Shown in pieces: positions 11,564-23,624 of a DNA stretch of 64,000 nucleotides. The DNA is taken from contig NKYR01000001.1 of assembly GCA_003184365.1 (NCBI GenBank), forward strand, positions 1-64,000, read 5' to 3'. The translations under genes were made by a program, and so were the position numbers. The notes below the pieces were generated by a model that was not told the DNA's origin, made no database searches, and worked only from the letters and a program-made list of their open reading frames with translations. How positions within the stretch are numbered: position 1 is the first letter of the stretch; each line of letters begins with the position of its first letter. Origin of the DNA: Evernia prunastri (lineage: Eukaryota > Ascomycota > Lecanoromycetes > Lecanorales > Parmeliaceae).

Positions 11564-13110
11564 TGCAAAAAAAGAAAAGAACTGGAGAAAGAGGTAGAAG
11601 TTGGGTTCGAAAGAATAAGAAACAAGGCGAAAGGGATGGAGTAGTTTTCAAGGAGAGAGATTAATATTCAATGGGAAGGTGTGGACACATGCTAATGATG
11701 CCAAGAATGCCAAGGTACCTTAGGTAATAATGGAAATTCTTGGTAGCTGAAGCTCAAACTCCGAGCCGAGCGGGACCGGACACTAAAATAGGGTGAACCT
11801 TAAATAACCTAACCTACGAGTACGCCTCTTTGTCAGCCATAGACATAGCCCCGACTAATATCGTTTCGTTTCGTTTTAGCTGACCATCAAACACCACCAC
11901 TACTACTCTGTATACGAGACATAGTATAAATAGCCAATTGCTGACCACCATCTACATCTACATCTACATCTACTCCATCTCCTCAATCTACCCCTTTTTG
12001 TTCCTTCGACTCCCTCTTTTACTACTCCTTTACTCTTGTACTCTTGTACTCCTTTTCTCCTTTTCTCCTTTTCTCCATCAACTATGCCTTTCAGCTGCCA
12101 CTCCACACTTCAACGAGTTCATTTTCTCACCCCCGTTTCCTTGGCCGTCTGGAGTAAACCCTTTCTGATATCTCTGGGAAATCAGTACTCGATTCTGCTC
12201 TCCCAGAGGTTCTTACCCCAACAATTGGTCCGTCACCCGCCGTCGCAGTCAGCGTCAATGATCTATCTGGCGTTGCACCCCCTTGCACACTGCACAATCC
12301 CTTGTATTTGGAATCAATGAGAGACTGCGCCGCCAATAGCCGGGGTGACCGAGGCAAAAGGTCATTTCGTTTATTGAAACTTCGCTTAACTGCTTGGGAC
12401 GAGCTCATAGCACCGTCGATATCAATGTTTACAGTGAAATTTAGCTATGCGCATCAGCTGAAATCAGCACTAGGAGTAAATGCAGAATTGAAGACAAAAT
12501 CAGGAGCTAGGGCCTGTCAGCATCACTCTTATGGCGAAATGTTACTATACGTATGAGCTGATATCAGCTCCGGGAAATTAATGTAAGATCGGAGAGAAAA
12601 TCGAGAGCTGGTACCTGTCAGAACTACTCTTGCAATGGAATGTGGCACTGCGCATGATCCGAAATTGGCTCCGGAAAGTTAATGCGGCTCTTAGTGGGGG
12701 TCGAATGCACCTACCATAGCTATTTTCTGCTACAAATGCTAATTGGTATCACACCAGGGAAATCAGTCGTATGCGATGTCTGTTACAATTCCGGCTGCAA
12801 TTCATGGCGATGTTTCACAGCATAGAAGGCCCTGAGCTGTAAAGGGCGCGGCACCACTCTTCATTCTCCTTCGGTACGATGTTGATCATCTCCATCGCCT
12901 CGCCCTCCATTTACAGTCTTTGCCTCCTGTCTACGGGCTTCGAGCTCCGCAACGGCCCAGCTTACCTATTCTCTCTTAAAGTCCTTTGCTTTCGCTTCCC
13001 GAATACGATCGATACTCATGGATTACAAAGGGGCATGGCTGGTTGATCCATAGTCTTGTGACGGATATTGTCCTATAGTCGAGTTTTTACTGACTGATAC
13101 AAATGTGAAG
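11564..13110. other. F-box promoter side and repeat-containing spacer
   Basis: Upstream of the F-box gene the sequence holds small tandem runs: four ATCTAC-type hexamers near 11950, then CTCTTGTA and CTTTTCTC units near 12040-12070. An 84-93 codon minus-strand ORF (12408-12127, starting MSSSQAVKRSFNKR) has no recognisable motif and is not called a gene. A degenerate 101-bp tandem repeat is listed separately. Confidence 0.4.
12451..12690. repeat. Degenerate tandem repeat, period about 101 bp
   Basis: Copies start at 12451 (GCATCAGCTGAAATCAGC), 12551 (GTATGAGCTGATATCAGC) and 12652 (GCATGATCCGAAATTGGC). The first two copies match through most of their length, including the CCTGTCAG..CTACTCTT block, and the third is partial. 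No coding frame persists. The unit does not resemble a transposon end and is old, judging by divergence. Confidence 0.7.
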
Positions 13111-13458
13111 CTGAATTCAGCATTCTCTTTCGCCGCCCCCCCCCCACACTTCCCAGTGGTAAGCCATTCATGTTACCGGAGAGGCCTATTCTACATGAAA
13201 CTTATAGGCTTTGTTGGAATATGATCATCAGCCAAAATCACACCCTGCCGGTGATTAATTTCAGGATAGCTTACTGGATCAGCTTACAGACTCTGATGTC
13301 AGGCATTGCTACACCTCAATTGACATGTGTCTCCTACTATGCTGGCATGTGGGTGGGTTTTCTGATACAAAACCCGTTCTATCCTTCCATGGATGCAAAA
13401 CAAGTTGCATTGACATGATAAATATACACACTTTTTCTACACATCTGCCTACATTGGT

Positions 13459-14085
13459 TTGAACGCTTACGGTGGCGTCTACACTCAAAGCGGCCAAACA
13501 TTCAACATTACTAATACTATCTATCCCGCTAACCCTCTCATCCCTGGCTCATCCGAACCCGGCGCTCCAGCCCTTTCTACCACCGTTCCCCCAGCCACTT
13601 CAACTTCCACCCCTCCTGCGGCTGCCCCAACATCTACCACCCATATCGCTCCTCCCACCCCCTCCCAGACCTCTTCCAACAACAAAGGTTCCTCCCTCTG
13701 CTCTTCAATCGGCGGTCAAACCTGCCAAATCGCCTACAGCCAATATAACGACACATATCTCTACACCGCCTACACCTCTTATATCCTGCCCAGCGACGCA
13801 GACTCCATCGTCAACGATCTTTTCGCGCCCTTTGCAAACGACGGTTGCGCAGCCATGTTCAAATGCAATAGCAACGCCGAGTACGCGGTTGGCATGACGG
13901 GTGCGCAGATCAAGGCCGCCTTTGACAATCTCTATGAGAACGATAAGGTCAAGGTCTGTGGGAGTAGCTATCTGAGTAACGGTTGCCATGTCACTGTCAA
14001 TGGGTGCGATAATTGTAAGCCGGGTGTGCCGTGTGGTAGTTTGCCAGCGCAGGATCTGGCGAATGGGTATCCGTGCTATAATTAG
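13459..14085 (+). CDS. Secreted Ser/Pro/Thr-linker Cys-rich protein, 5' end unresolved
   Basis: The open frame from about 13414 to the TAG at 14083 encodes a Pro/Ser/Thr-rich linker (PPATSTSTPP, PTSTTHIAPPTPS) followed by a compact domain with about nine cysteines, including CAAMFKC and the C-terminal GCDNCKPGVPC. This layout is that of a secreted fungal protein with an O-glycosylated linker. No in-frame ATG precedes it. A signal-peptide-like stretch beginning VKLNSAFSFAA occurs near 13103, where ATG is followed by TG rather than directly by the AAG codon. The poly-C run at 13136-13145 and the lack of a good acceptor prevent joining it. The start codon may be mutated or the 5' exon misread. 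The function is unknown. It could be an effector or glycan-binding protein, but no motif proves this. Confidence 0.55.
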   Translation: MNAYGGVYTQSGQTFNITNTIYPANPLIPGSSEPGAPALSTTVPPATSTSTPPAAAPTSTTHIAPPTPSQTSSNNKGSSLCSSIGGQTCQIAYSQYNDTYLYTAYTSYILPSDADSIVNDLFAPFANDGCAAMFKCNSNAEYAVGMTGAQIKAAFDNLYENDKVKVCGSSYLSNGCHVTVNGCDNCKPGVPCGSLPAQDLANGYPCYN

Positions 14086-14667
14086 GCTAATCAGAGGGTC
14101 AAGATGTCGATGGCGACCGTGATAGATAAGTATAATCTTTTCATCATAGTGTTTCATTTCATATCTGATCAAGTATTCTAAGGAGCGGGCGAGATGTAGC
14201 TTCAGAGGAGTCTCAGTTTATGAATCTCAAATGTTCAGATAATTTCTCACCAACCCACAGTGGTCATATATCTTCTTTCGCATGTGTCTATCTCATACTC
14301 CCGCACTTATGTAGCTCGTAAGAGAATCTAGCGTTGATGTTGGCGTAAAATGAAGAAAACACCATGGTAAGTTCTGGACGAGGCTTTAAATCCACCGCTG
14401 TAATTGGCATAATGGCCTTCAGGACAGATACCCATTGCCGAGGGTGCCAAGGCGGCCGTGGTTCAGAGAAACAAACAATGCGGCGACGCAATGCGCGTAT
14501 GAAGGGTATCTACCAGAGTGCACACTGTGAACCAAAAACTATGATGAATACAGGGTTTATCGGCTTTGATGGTATATAGCAGTCAAATTCGCCGTGGCTT
14601 AGAATGATTAGCTCACCTGGTTCACTAGGCTGAGAGGTACTCCTCGAAGCCACCAGGCTCACAATGA
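14086..14667. other. Intergenic, nothing recognised
   Basis: Short ORFs on both strands lack motifs and protein-like composition. The first part is probably 3' UTR of the secreted protein gene. Confidence 0.35.
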
Positions 14668-14952
14668 ACCATAGGTTCAAAGCCGAAAGAGTCCCTAGGG
14701 AAGGTCTCCGCCGAGTTTGCGCGTCGTATCCCATGCAATCCTGTCACTCGTCGAAAACCCTTGGGGAAATTTGGATTCGCTTTCCTCATTCAATACAACG
14801 AAGGCTATGCCACGACTCTGCCGGAAATAGCACGCGCTTTCTACAATGTTGATGATCCTGAGAATAGCGGCGACGGATCAAATGAAATAGCAACGGTCAA
14901 CTGCAACAATGAGAAGGGAATGGAAATAGATGGGGTACTGCCTGGGGGATGA
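14668..14952 (+). CDS. Possible exon of unknown gene
   Basis: An open plus-strand frame of 95 codons reads KPKESLGKVSAEFARRIPCN, then KFGFAFLIQYNEGYATTLP, and ends in VLPGG. A TAG that could be a splice acceptor (CCATAG) stands at its left edge. There is no initiator in the frame, no upstream exon could be joined with confidence, and the family is not recognised. The composition is protein-like. Confidence 0.3.
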   Translation, partial: TIGSKPKESLGKVSAEFARRIPCNPVTRRKPLGKFGFAFLIQYNEGYATTLPEIARAFYNVDDPENSGDGSNEIATVNCNNEKGMEIDGVLPGG

Positions 14953-15211
14953 CACGTTAAAATGCAATCATTCTAGCTTTTAGCTTAATCGGTCTCTTGT
15001 AACCCTCTTAGTGATCGGAGAGACCGCAGTTTAAGTATATAATAGGATCATTCCAATTTCAAATGGCGACTGCAAAGTAGTTTTGGATAGTTATCGCAAG
15101 CTCATTGAATATCCTAGACTACAACATAACAATCATCCTGCCCGGAACCAAACAGGGCATCATGGGATACGATGTCCATAATGTGTGTTTTTGCCCTGTC
15201 TTAAACAACCT

Positions 15212-15453
15212 TTCAGCTGCTCAGAATAAAGCTGTCTAAGTTGGCAGGTTGGTTTGGTGAAATCAGAAAGCATTCCGGTGATAGAAACCACGATCCAAAG
15301 GCAGGCTTCCTTTCCGTTGGCAAACTTGAAGATTCCCCGAAGCCAATGCCAAGAGACGAAACGGATCTTGAATGCGCTAAATGGCTAGCTCCCGTCTCCA
15401 CTGTTCACATCCACGACAAGGCTGAGGCCAAAGACTACCTTAAGCTTGGATGA
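15212..15453 (+). CDS. Possible terminal exon of unknown gene
   Basis: An open frame reads LAGWFGEIRKHSGDRN, then GFLSVGKLEDSPKPMPRDE, and finishes KDYLKLG before TGA at 15451. TTTCAG just inside the left edge (15214-15219) could be an acceptor. The charge pattern is protein-like, but no start, no partner exon and no known domain are visible. It may belong with the fragment ending at 14952, though a 260-nt intron would be needed. Confidence 0.3.
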
Positions 15454-15673
15454 TGACTTCAAGATGAACCAGTCGAAGCTCAGTGTTGCCGAACTGTCAT
15501 GTCCATGGTCAAAATCAGATGCTTGCAGTGATTCTTCCGAGTGACCCTAACCATCATCAACCCACTCGAACGTGACCAGTATCAACCAGTAGCCTTGCCT
15601 GCTCTGCCTCGCCTTGCCCATCACACTGCATCCATACTCCTTGGTTTCATTGTATACTGGGTTTCTCTGCAGC

Positions 15674-17507
15674 ATGGTTTCGGCTACAGATATTATCACC
15701 TACATTGGTGTTCCCCCCGCGGTTCTCGGCGTATCGCCCATCTTCCATACATTCACTGTGGCCCTCTACACCAGCTTGAAGCTACAGCACTTTTTACGTA
15801 CAAACAGTATCGAGCCTCGCATCAGAGCTAGAATGATGACAGGTGTCGTCGAAGTCGATTTGCCGGTCTTCCAATTGTACACTCTCGATAGACAAGAGGC
15901 ACAGTATTGGTTGCCGTCAGCGTCGCTAAAAACAATAGGTGGTGCCTCTTGGAGTATTTGCAATTTTGAGAGCAGAGAGATTGATGTCGTCACCTGTCGT
16001 CTTCAGAGATCGGACAAAATCATTCTTCCGGAGGCCAAAGTCGACTTTAACAACCTGCTTGACTTTCCCCTAGACCTCGGCTGTTACCCGGACCTGAACG
16101 GCTTCCACGTACTTCGAACCAGAGGTCAGAATACGGCAGGAGCTTCATTGATGCGTATTCGAGAAACACAAGTGCACGGTCAATCCAGTCGCACCATCCT
16201 AGAAGTTGCTAAACCTGGCGATCGTCATGGTCTGATTTCATTGAGATTGGCTAATCTTTGGTCGTCGGAGAAGTCTCTCCTTGTTGATGATATGTCTAAA
16301 AGGTTACCTCAATTCAGTCTGACGGGTCCTTTGCTGCAATCGCAGCATGATGTTGCTAGGACAGAGACCGATAACGTTGCTTCCACCCCTCCACCACCAA
16401 ACACTAGCATAACGTCTGGCAGTGCAAGTGTCTCAACAGAAAAGAGATGTCATTTTGTCATCAGCATGATAGGAGAGCTGGGGATGCAAGTGTCCATCCA
16501 TGAGGCGCCGATACCTAGCCAAGGGACCGAGCTTTCATCCGACCATATGAAGCTTCTGAACTTGGATCTGGCCTCGGCAGAGCCTGAGAGAGGGTGACTT
16601 TTGGAGGTACTGGTTCGCTTCGGTTGCTGTCGCAGTACATGGTTTCCACAAACGGCAACCTATCTATAAGTTATCTCCCAATCAACGATTTCTACACATG
16701 GCGCAACTGTTTGACGTAACAGTTGAGAGAGCTTTTTACTACCGCCTGTTTGACGTGCGGAAGGAATATTGTGATAAGCGGCTAGAGTACGTGGATGACA
16801 TTGATCTCGAGTCGTTGAACGCTACCGATGGACCTGGAGCCCCACGGCAGATACGATCTGCAGATGGACGCCGTAGCAATTGGATGACTGTGAACGGCCT
16901 ACAGATCCTAGAGACAGCTTTGGCGAAATTGACGAAACTAGACCGAATAAAATTACGCGGTTTCACGCTGTGGAGGCTCGAGATCATTGAGGCAATAAGA
17001 ACACTTTCCGAGAAACACATCGCTATGCCGAACCTGTTGAGACTTTGTCTCCAATGGCTCGCCATCAATCCCATATAGTTCGAATCGTTGTCGATAGGGG
17101 GTTTTCCCGAAGAACCCTGGTACCTCAACAAGCTGATCCAACATACCAGTGATCTCATTGTGCGCATGGTAATACTGGACTTCGATTTTGCAAAGAGAAT
17201 GAAGTCCCAGATTGGCATGTGAATGAATTCACAAATCGATAAGGCGGATGCCTCTCACAAGATGCAGGAATACCGCGTATGGGCGACGGTGACGTCCAAA
17301 CGATCTAATAATGATGTGTCAGGCCTCTTCTGCTGTGCTATTGTCCTGCTAGCCGTAGTAGGGCAAAGAGGTGCATATCTGCTTTCGGGTCAAGATTTCA
17401 AGCATTGCACGAACGAATGGCGGAATGTCGTGATCATAAGCATCCGGTGCATCCATTTTCAAATAAACCTCTCGTACTCTTCGGCCGTAGTCGTTAGTAT
17501 CCGATAA
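15674..17507 (+). pseudogene. Decayed fungal membrane-anchored protein gene
   Basis: The ATG at 15674 begins MVSATDIITYIGVPPAVLGV, an N-terminal membrane anchor seen in a common fungal family of unknown function. The frame runs to a TGA at 16595, but the one-base-shifted frame continues with DFWRYWFASVAVAVHGF. It proceeds through MAQLFDVTVERAFYYRLFDV to a TAG at 17076, continues in the same frame with FESLSIGGFPEEPWYLNKLI to a TGA at 17220, and again with LLAVVGQRGAYLLSGQDF. One frameshift and two in-frame stops therefore interrupt one continuous homologous reading. Both stops can arise by single C-to-T changes (CAG to TAG, CGA to TGA). Sequencing error could explain the frameshift but hardly all three breaks. 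Confidence 0.72.
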
Positions 17508-17875
17508 CCGCCGGGAAGAAGATGACTTTCACCATGCTGTTAAGGAGCACTGTCTGGTATTAGCCGATCAGTTCCGCCCTACCAGCAGCATGAGGCGGCC
17601 AGAAATGCCCAATCTACAGCGTCTCTTTTTGAATCTAGCCAAAGAAATCTCCGTGATGATCATTCCCCCACACTTTCCCTCTCGGTACAGATCTCAGGAT
17701 GCTCGTGCTACCTATGCGACTTCGCCTATCTTTCTACCTCCAGAGAATGCTCGCATGCCCACATCAGAACGCCTCCGAGAGCTGGACACGCTGGGGGTGA
17801 GAGAGGCCGGAGGTGTCGGTATTTCGTGGCATTCGTGTCGGTACATTAAGACATGCCGAACACACATTAGCGCAT
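17508..17875. other. Short spacer or alternative 3' exon region
   Basis: Sequence between the decayed gene and the minus-strand secreted gene. If the GTGAGT at 17928 is used as a donor, the last exon of the secreted gene would lie here (from 17781 or 17790 leftwards). Confidence 0.3.
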
Positions 17876-18785
17876 TCACATACACCCATGGAGCCATTTC
17901 GCGGGTGGGCATCTGGAGAAACACTCACAGTGGCCATAGGCCTGTATGCTCGTCGGATTTAGGGCGGAATCGATGTCATCCAGATCTTGCACGATTCTGT
18001 TCCAATCAAACACCTCGGGCGGATCCGAGTGGGCGTTGAGAACAGTGTCGCCAAAGTAAAAGCGGTATAGATTTCCGAGATTCTGAATGTCGGCGGCGTC
18101 CGGTACGCCATTACCCGGAAAATCGACAAACTGTTTGTTTTGCACCTCTGGACAGCCGGGGAGGGTCGGCCGGGTAAAATACTTGGGGCAAAGGAAAATA
18201 TACGCTGTGCCCTCTCCATAGAATGATCTGATGGGCGCATCGGGTAAGTCGGGACGATGAAACGCTCCCGTCTGACATTCCTCCCAGGGGTCGTACTCCA
18301 GATCGAGGTTCTGGTATATCTGGGCGGCGTCGCTATTAACGCAGGCAAAGCGAGGCTGGGTCTCCACATCTGGGTTGGGCTCAATGTTTAGGCGTCCTGG
18401 AAGTTCCTTGATATATTGCATCGCCTGGAGAATGCTTCTGAGGTAACGGTCGGTCTTGAAAATGGATTGGAAGCCGTAGGGGGCATCGCGGAAGATCGCT
18501 GAGTCAATGAGAATTCGCGCCGCTAGGAACCTGGTGTTGGTCAGGAAACCCTCGACAAAGTTCTTGTTTGGTCCGCAGTTTTCGACAACCAGATCCACTG
18601 GAAGTATCCATATATGGGGGGGCGCGGAGAAGTTGCTTATCGTGAGGCTTGGGGTCATACTCAGCCCTATGGAAAGTGAGAGGGCGTTCGGCATGGGGAT
18701 AGTGGAATATCTGACTCTTGGAAAGAGCCAGCGCCATTGAGGTATGATGAAGACAAACGAACAAGATGAGGCACAAACGCATCAT
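17876..18785 (-). CDS. Secreted metallopeptidase-like protein lacking zinc motif
   Basis: The start MMRLCLILFVCLHHTSMALA is a clear signal peptide. A 49-nt intron (18715-18667, weak donor GTCAGA) joins it in phase to SMTPSLTISNFSAPPHIWI, and exon 2 continues through AAQIYQNLDL, AYIFLCPKYF and CPEVQNKQFV. The 'A.IYLCP.FF' strand and cysteine spacing are those of fungal secreted deuterolysin/HRxxH-like peptidase relatives, but the expected HExxH or HRxxH helix is absent. The protein is therefore probably not an active zinc protease. The frame ends at 17876, but a canonical GTGAGT after YGHC suggests a third exon. An acceptor at 17781 would end the protein at 17712. Confidence 0.6.
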
Positions 18786-19556
18786 CCTGTGGGAGATAGA
18801 ACACACGTGCATCTTTCGAGAGAGATTCTACGCCTGGGCTTAAACAGTTCAAGTAGGCGGGTATTTATTAGTGATGAGCGAGGCTCTAATTCTTGGAAAA
18901 GGAGCACGTGGAGCGGGCAAAGCTTACAGGAAGGAGGAGTCGTCTATCTTCACCTGGGATTTTGGGAACAGCTCGAGCAGCCCATGACACACTCCGCAGC
19001 GTGCTGGTCTTTCTCTTCCAAAAAAAGAAGAAAGAACAACTGAGGCTGCTCTTTGGCCACGGGATGACACAGATTACCCGCTTTTTGCGACGTGCGCATT
19101 TATTGTCAAAGAACTCGGTAATTGCTCCGGTACAACACAGTTGGTGGGATTCTAGCCTAATGAGTATGCGAAGATGCGAATATGCGATCATTTCAACAGA
19201 TCTAGCTAGATTCAACCACTCAGAATCCGCTTCAACGGTTCACGGTTCCCTTTTCGCAACGGACTGCGCTTCGCAGTATATGGTGGTCACGGCTGGTCTT
19301 CAGTTATTGGACGACTCTATGTGTATGCATTGTGAATGGTAAGGAATGCTATGGAAGAATCCGTTGCCGTATTGACGTGTACTAAAAGTGACCCAGCCCG
19401 AGAAAAGAGAGACTCCCTGACCGAACAACTCACCGATAGCAACCCAAGATTCAGTCAAGCCATCTCCGTATCCCCTCACAGTTGCGAAAACTTTCGTACA
19501 GTAACACTCAAAATTGCCCGAACCTCCCCACGGCTCCCAAAAACGCCCATCTTCGG
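18786..19556. other. Spacer with no supported gene
   Basis: This contains the upstream region of the secreted peptidase-like gene and the presumed 3' UTR of the large minus-strand gene. Short ORFs on both strands overlap one another and show no motif. Confidence 0.35.
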
Positions 19557-22500
19557 CTACTTCATCTGCGACCCATCCGCGGGGTTGTACCAAGGATAGT
19601 CCGCATAGATGTGTCGATACCCCGGGTACACCAGCGAGCCATCCTCATTCCGTGGCGCATAAAACCCTCTTCTCATGCACTCATAGAACAAATCATCCGT
19701 CACAGGAGGCTCCCAATTAGCCACGGTCCCCTCCCACGGATCCAAACCAACGAGCCACTCGACCGGATCACCCCGCTCTGGATTACGATCCGAAAGCCAC
19801 CATGTACGGAAAGCATGGAACATGACTCCGAACTGAGCGTTGTAAGAGTCAAGTCTGTTGGTCTCTGGTGCGTCCGTCCCCGTCCACTGCCTATATGCCC
19901 AGCGCGTGTAGTCCAGCGCTTGCTGAAGACGCAAACACTCCCATTCAAATCTGGGAGGCACATCGCGAATGTCACCAGTGGGCATTTGTCCAGCTGGGAC
20001 AGGCGTCGAGGTTTCTTGTGGGTCCCGCCCTGGGGCATCGGCCACCTGTGAGGCTTGACTTGGGGTAAAGACCGGGGCCTCGTCTTCGAGGGTGGCGCCC
20101 GGCTGAGGAGCCGCGTGTGCAGTCTGACCACTTCCGCCGATGTTGAAGACTGGTGGCGGTACGTGTTCGTCTCGCTTCGACTTGCGCAGCTTCTTCTCTG
20201 CCCGACGGTGCGTTCCAGGTGGGAGATTGTATCCTTCAGTCCCGGGCATTCGCCGACGCTTCCCCCCATGGCCAAGAGAATCCTCCTGCGACTCCCCCCT
20301 CGATTGAGGTTGATCACGCTTCCCGAGTGTCTGCGGGAGCACATACCCTCCAGAACCACTATCGCCATCCAAGTCCCCAACAGGAATCGGTGCACTGGAT
20401 GTGTCTTGAGTTAAGCGGGGGTGCAGCGTATGTGATTCAGATCCTTGTCCTTGCTGGGCTTGCTTGTGACGGCCACCGCCAAATGGCACGTTTTGAGTAC
20501 CATTAACCATGTTCTGTGATGAGTAGCGTGGCTGGGGTGGGTAAAAGCTCGAGTGTTGGGTCTGCGTGGGACGACCACTGTTGACCTGCACATTCTGAGA
20601 ACCACTAAATATATACTGTGGTGGCTGGTACGGCTCAGCTTCGTGGAAGCTCCCAGCACTCGCATTTCCAAGACTAAAGTGTACCTGGGAAGGTCCATTG
20701 CTTCGGTAAGGAGCTCCCACATACTGTGTGTTTCCTCCGTACCGTTGATATAGTCCACTGGGGTAAGTGCCCCGGAAGCCAGGAGGTTGTTGCTGGTATT
20801 GGCCTCCTTGAAAGTAAGGACTTTCGACTGGTGCCTGAGCTGGCCATGTCTCCCCTCTATACCCTTGCTGCAAATGGTCCGGACCAGCATCATTCTCCAG
20901 CTCAGTGCTTGGATAATATGGGATACTCTGGTTTCGCATAAACTGATTGTTATTCAGGGATGGTGCCTGCTGGTCTGCTCCCAGAGTGTTCGCGTTCGAT
21001 TGAGGCGACCGCGCCGTACCAAACGTGCCGTAGCGCGAGCGACCTCCGGCATCCAAGGTATTTATACTTCGATTCAGCGTTGGCATTACACCATTGGTGC
21101 CATAGCGCTGTGTCTGCGGAGTCTTTGACTTTCGACGATTGTTTTGTGGGTGACCTCCAGACTTGGTCTTTGCATCCTTTCTTGCAACTTCTTTGTTGCT
21201 TGGACTGATAGCAGGATCCTGATAGACCCGCTTCCGTGGAGGAGGATCCAAGTCTTGGGTTTGTTCTTCCTGTTCGTCACGAGGACGTTTCGCAGACGCA
21301 CCACTGGCCTTTGCTGCCTGTGCCTCAGCCTGCTGCTTCCTGCCTTTCTCAATCCTCTTCAACGTCTTTTGCATATTTATAGTCTGACTCTGCTCATCCA
21401 GACCTCGCGTATCCCCCGCCCTCTCTGGGAACATTCCAGCATTTCCAAGCTTCACCAGATCCTGCTCCCATCTCAGCAGATCCCTTCCGAACCCTCTCGT
21501 GGAGCCCGACAAGGAAGGGTCAAAGCCATTTTCTGCAAATAACGCCCTCAGCCCTTCCCTGATGTTATCCGAGCCGTCGTGTTTTTGACCCGCTACAGTA
21601 CCTTTCTTCTCTCGAAAGCGCACCGAAGGCATATTGACGTGTGTGTTTGGATTTCCGATATACCTGGTGATGTATCTGCCGGTTTTCTTCTCTCGTCTAT
21701 ATATCCACCTCGGCATTCGGGCCCATTCATCTTTTTGCGATATGTTCGGATTCCGCACTCGCATCAGGTTCAATTTGTACCCTTCTGTATTGGACGAGAG
21801 CGTGAGTGGCATGTCCGGGTGCTTATTGACGGGGTTATTGTGGGGATCCAACAGGATCTTCCCGTCTTCAAACCAGAACCCTGGATCTGGGCCGAGAGGT
21901 CGAGGATTAGGCTTGCGCTTCTTACTGACTTGAACCTTCTTCCCAGCTTTCTCACCCTCTGGCTCGGCCTCTAGCTCGGGCTCGGGAGGCCACACGAACA
22001 TCTCGTCCGGGCAGTCATCAAGATCTGGACCCAGATTCTGATGCGGGAGAAAGAAAGCCGTCTCGCCATGTGGTAGCCCGTCGGTCTTATCAGGATGCAC
22101 TGTGATCTTCAGTCAGTCTCAGCACAACATGAATCTTCGACCATACTCACAATATCTCTCATCCGGATGTTCCGCCTGAGCTCGCGCAATCAGGATCTCC
22201 CTATAGCTGTGGTGTGAAGCGGACTCCTCTGTACGTTGTTAGCTTGATTCTTTTTTCAAATACAGAGAACAACATATCAACTTACGCCACTCTCCGGTTT
22301 CCGGATTCAGCCAGAGTTCTACACCGTTTCTCATTCCAGTACGACCCCACCCTTTCCTACGCCGACTCTCTATCACGCCTGTGTTGAGGTTCTCAGCGTA
22401 GTAATTAAGATCATTTGCAGGGTTGAAGTTCGGATCGGACTCTGCGATGTCCTCGTCGGCATCTGCTTCGTCTTCCCCGTATTCCTCTGGATGTTGGCTA

Positions 22501-23624
22501 GAGTGCGCAGGGGACTGACCACCACGCATGTTGCCGGAACCAGATCGTTGGATAGCGTTGTTCATCTGGTAAGGTGTCACCAGAAGCGAGCCACGTGTAG
22601 GTCCCTGGGAAGGGTTGCCATAAACAGAGTCGATTCCCGACTTACGGAATACTGAATCTTGTCCATTATTTGCAGCGCGAGTACTGGGACCAGCAGCAGA
22701 TGTGTCGAGATTGCCATGGAGATCCGGCGCGTGTTGCTTTGAGAGAAGAGGCCCACGCTGCCGAGCCTTCGAAGATCCTCTCTGTTTCGCCTTACCAAGG
22801 CGCTTTTGTACCCGCTGTTCGTCATCCGCCACAAGGTCGGGAGCTCTTGACGAACCGTCCCGTATGGTGTGGTCGACAGATTTGTTCAGTATATTTGAAA
22901 AGTCAAACTCGTCATTGGGCAATTGTCCATTGTTAGGCATACCAGCACTTGCCTCTTCTCCCCCCTCCAGCTTATATCGCTCAAGGTCAAAGTCTGGCAG
23001 AAGCTCCGCGGGTGATATACCGAAATCCGTATCCGGAAAGTAGAACGAGTCTGTTGCTGAAGATGGATCTTGAAGACTCGGCGGATCTTGATGACTTTCC
23101 CTATTATCGTTGGACTCGGATAGAGAGTGGTGACCTCCATCCACTGGACCCTCTTGCGGCTGACTGGAACTCGACGAGCCAACTTGAGGAGGGACATCTT
23201 GGAGATCTGGCAGTTCTCCTTGAGTGTCTGAGATATCGTTGAGCTCATGCTGAGATCGGTGCTCCGCATTGGGCAGTTTCTTTTGCGCTTTTTCATGGCT
23301 TGCACGCTCTTTTGCAGAGGCGACGTCCTGAACCTCCGACACTTCTTCACGCCCTTTCAATTCCTCGTTAGGTTCTTCAACATCGAATATCCCGTACGGC
23401 AGATCAGCCTCCCGCTGCTCAGGACTGCGATGCCCGTTCACTTGCAGCGTGTTCTGATCACCGGTCACTTCGTCCGGGTACCCCAAGAACTGATTCTCGG
23501 CAAACGCATGGTCAATGTCTCCACCAAAGTCAACAGCGTTGACGTCGAAAAAATTATCGAGATCAGCCCCAAGGTCTAATTCATCGTGCTCTAGGAAGTG
23601 GCTTGAGTCGTAGTATTCGGGCAT
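19557..23624 (-). CDS. Large disordered nuclear-type protein, tandem paralogue A
   Basis: Exons 23624-22286, 22228-22151 and 22099-19557 splice in phase to 1,319 residues. Residues 1-390 are acidic and disordered. Around 430 comes WGRTGMRNGVELWLNP, then HHSYREILIARAQAEHP and HPDKTDGLPHGETAFF. From about 560 lies a basic block with WARMPRW, VRFREKKGTVAG, GFGRDLLRWEQ and RAGDTRGLDEQ. NLS-like runs follow (KRPRDEQ, PPPRKRV), then a Q/G/Y/N-rich tail with RYGTFG repeats, then a short ordered C-terminus (DDLFYECMRRGFYAP). No known domain was recognised. Basic patches suggest nuclear nucleic-acid binding, which is inference. The start is ATG 23624, since the open frame upstream is not shared with paralogue B. 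The next gene on the right is its paralogue with the same first two intron positions. Confidence 0.85.
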
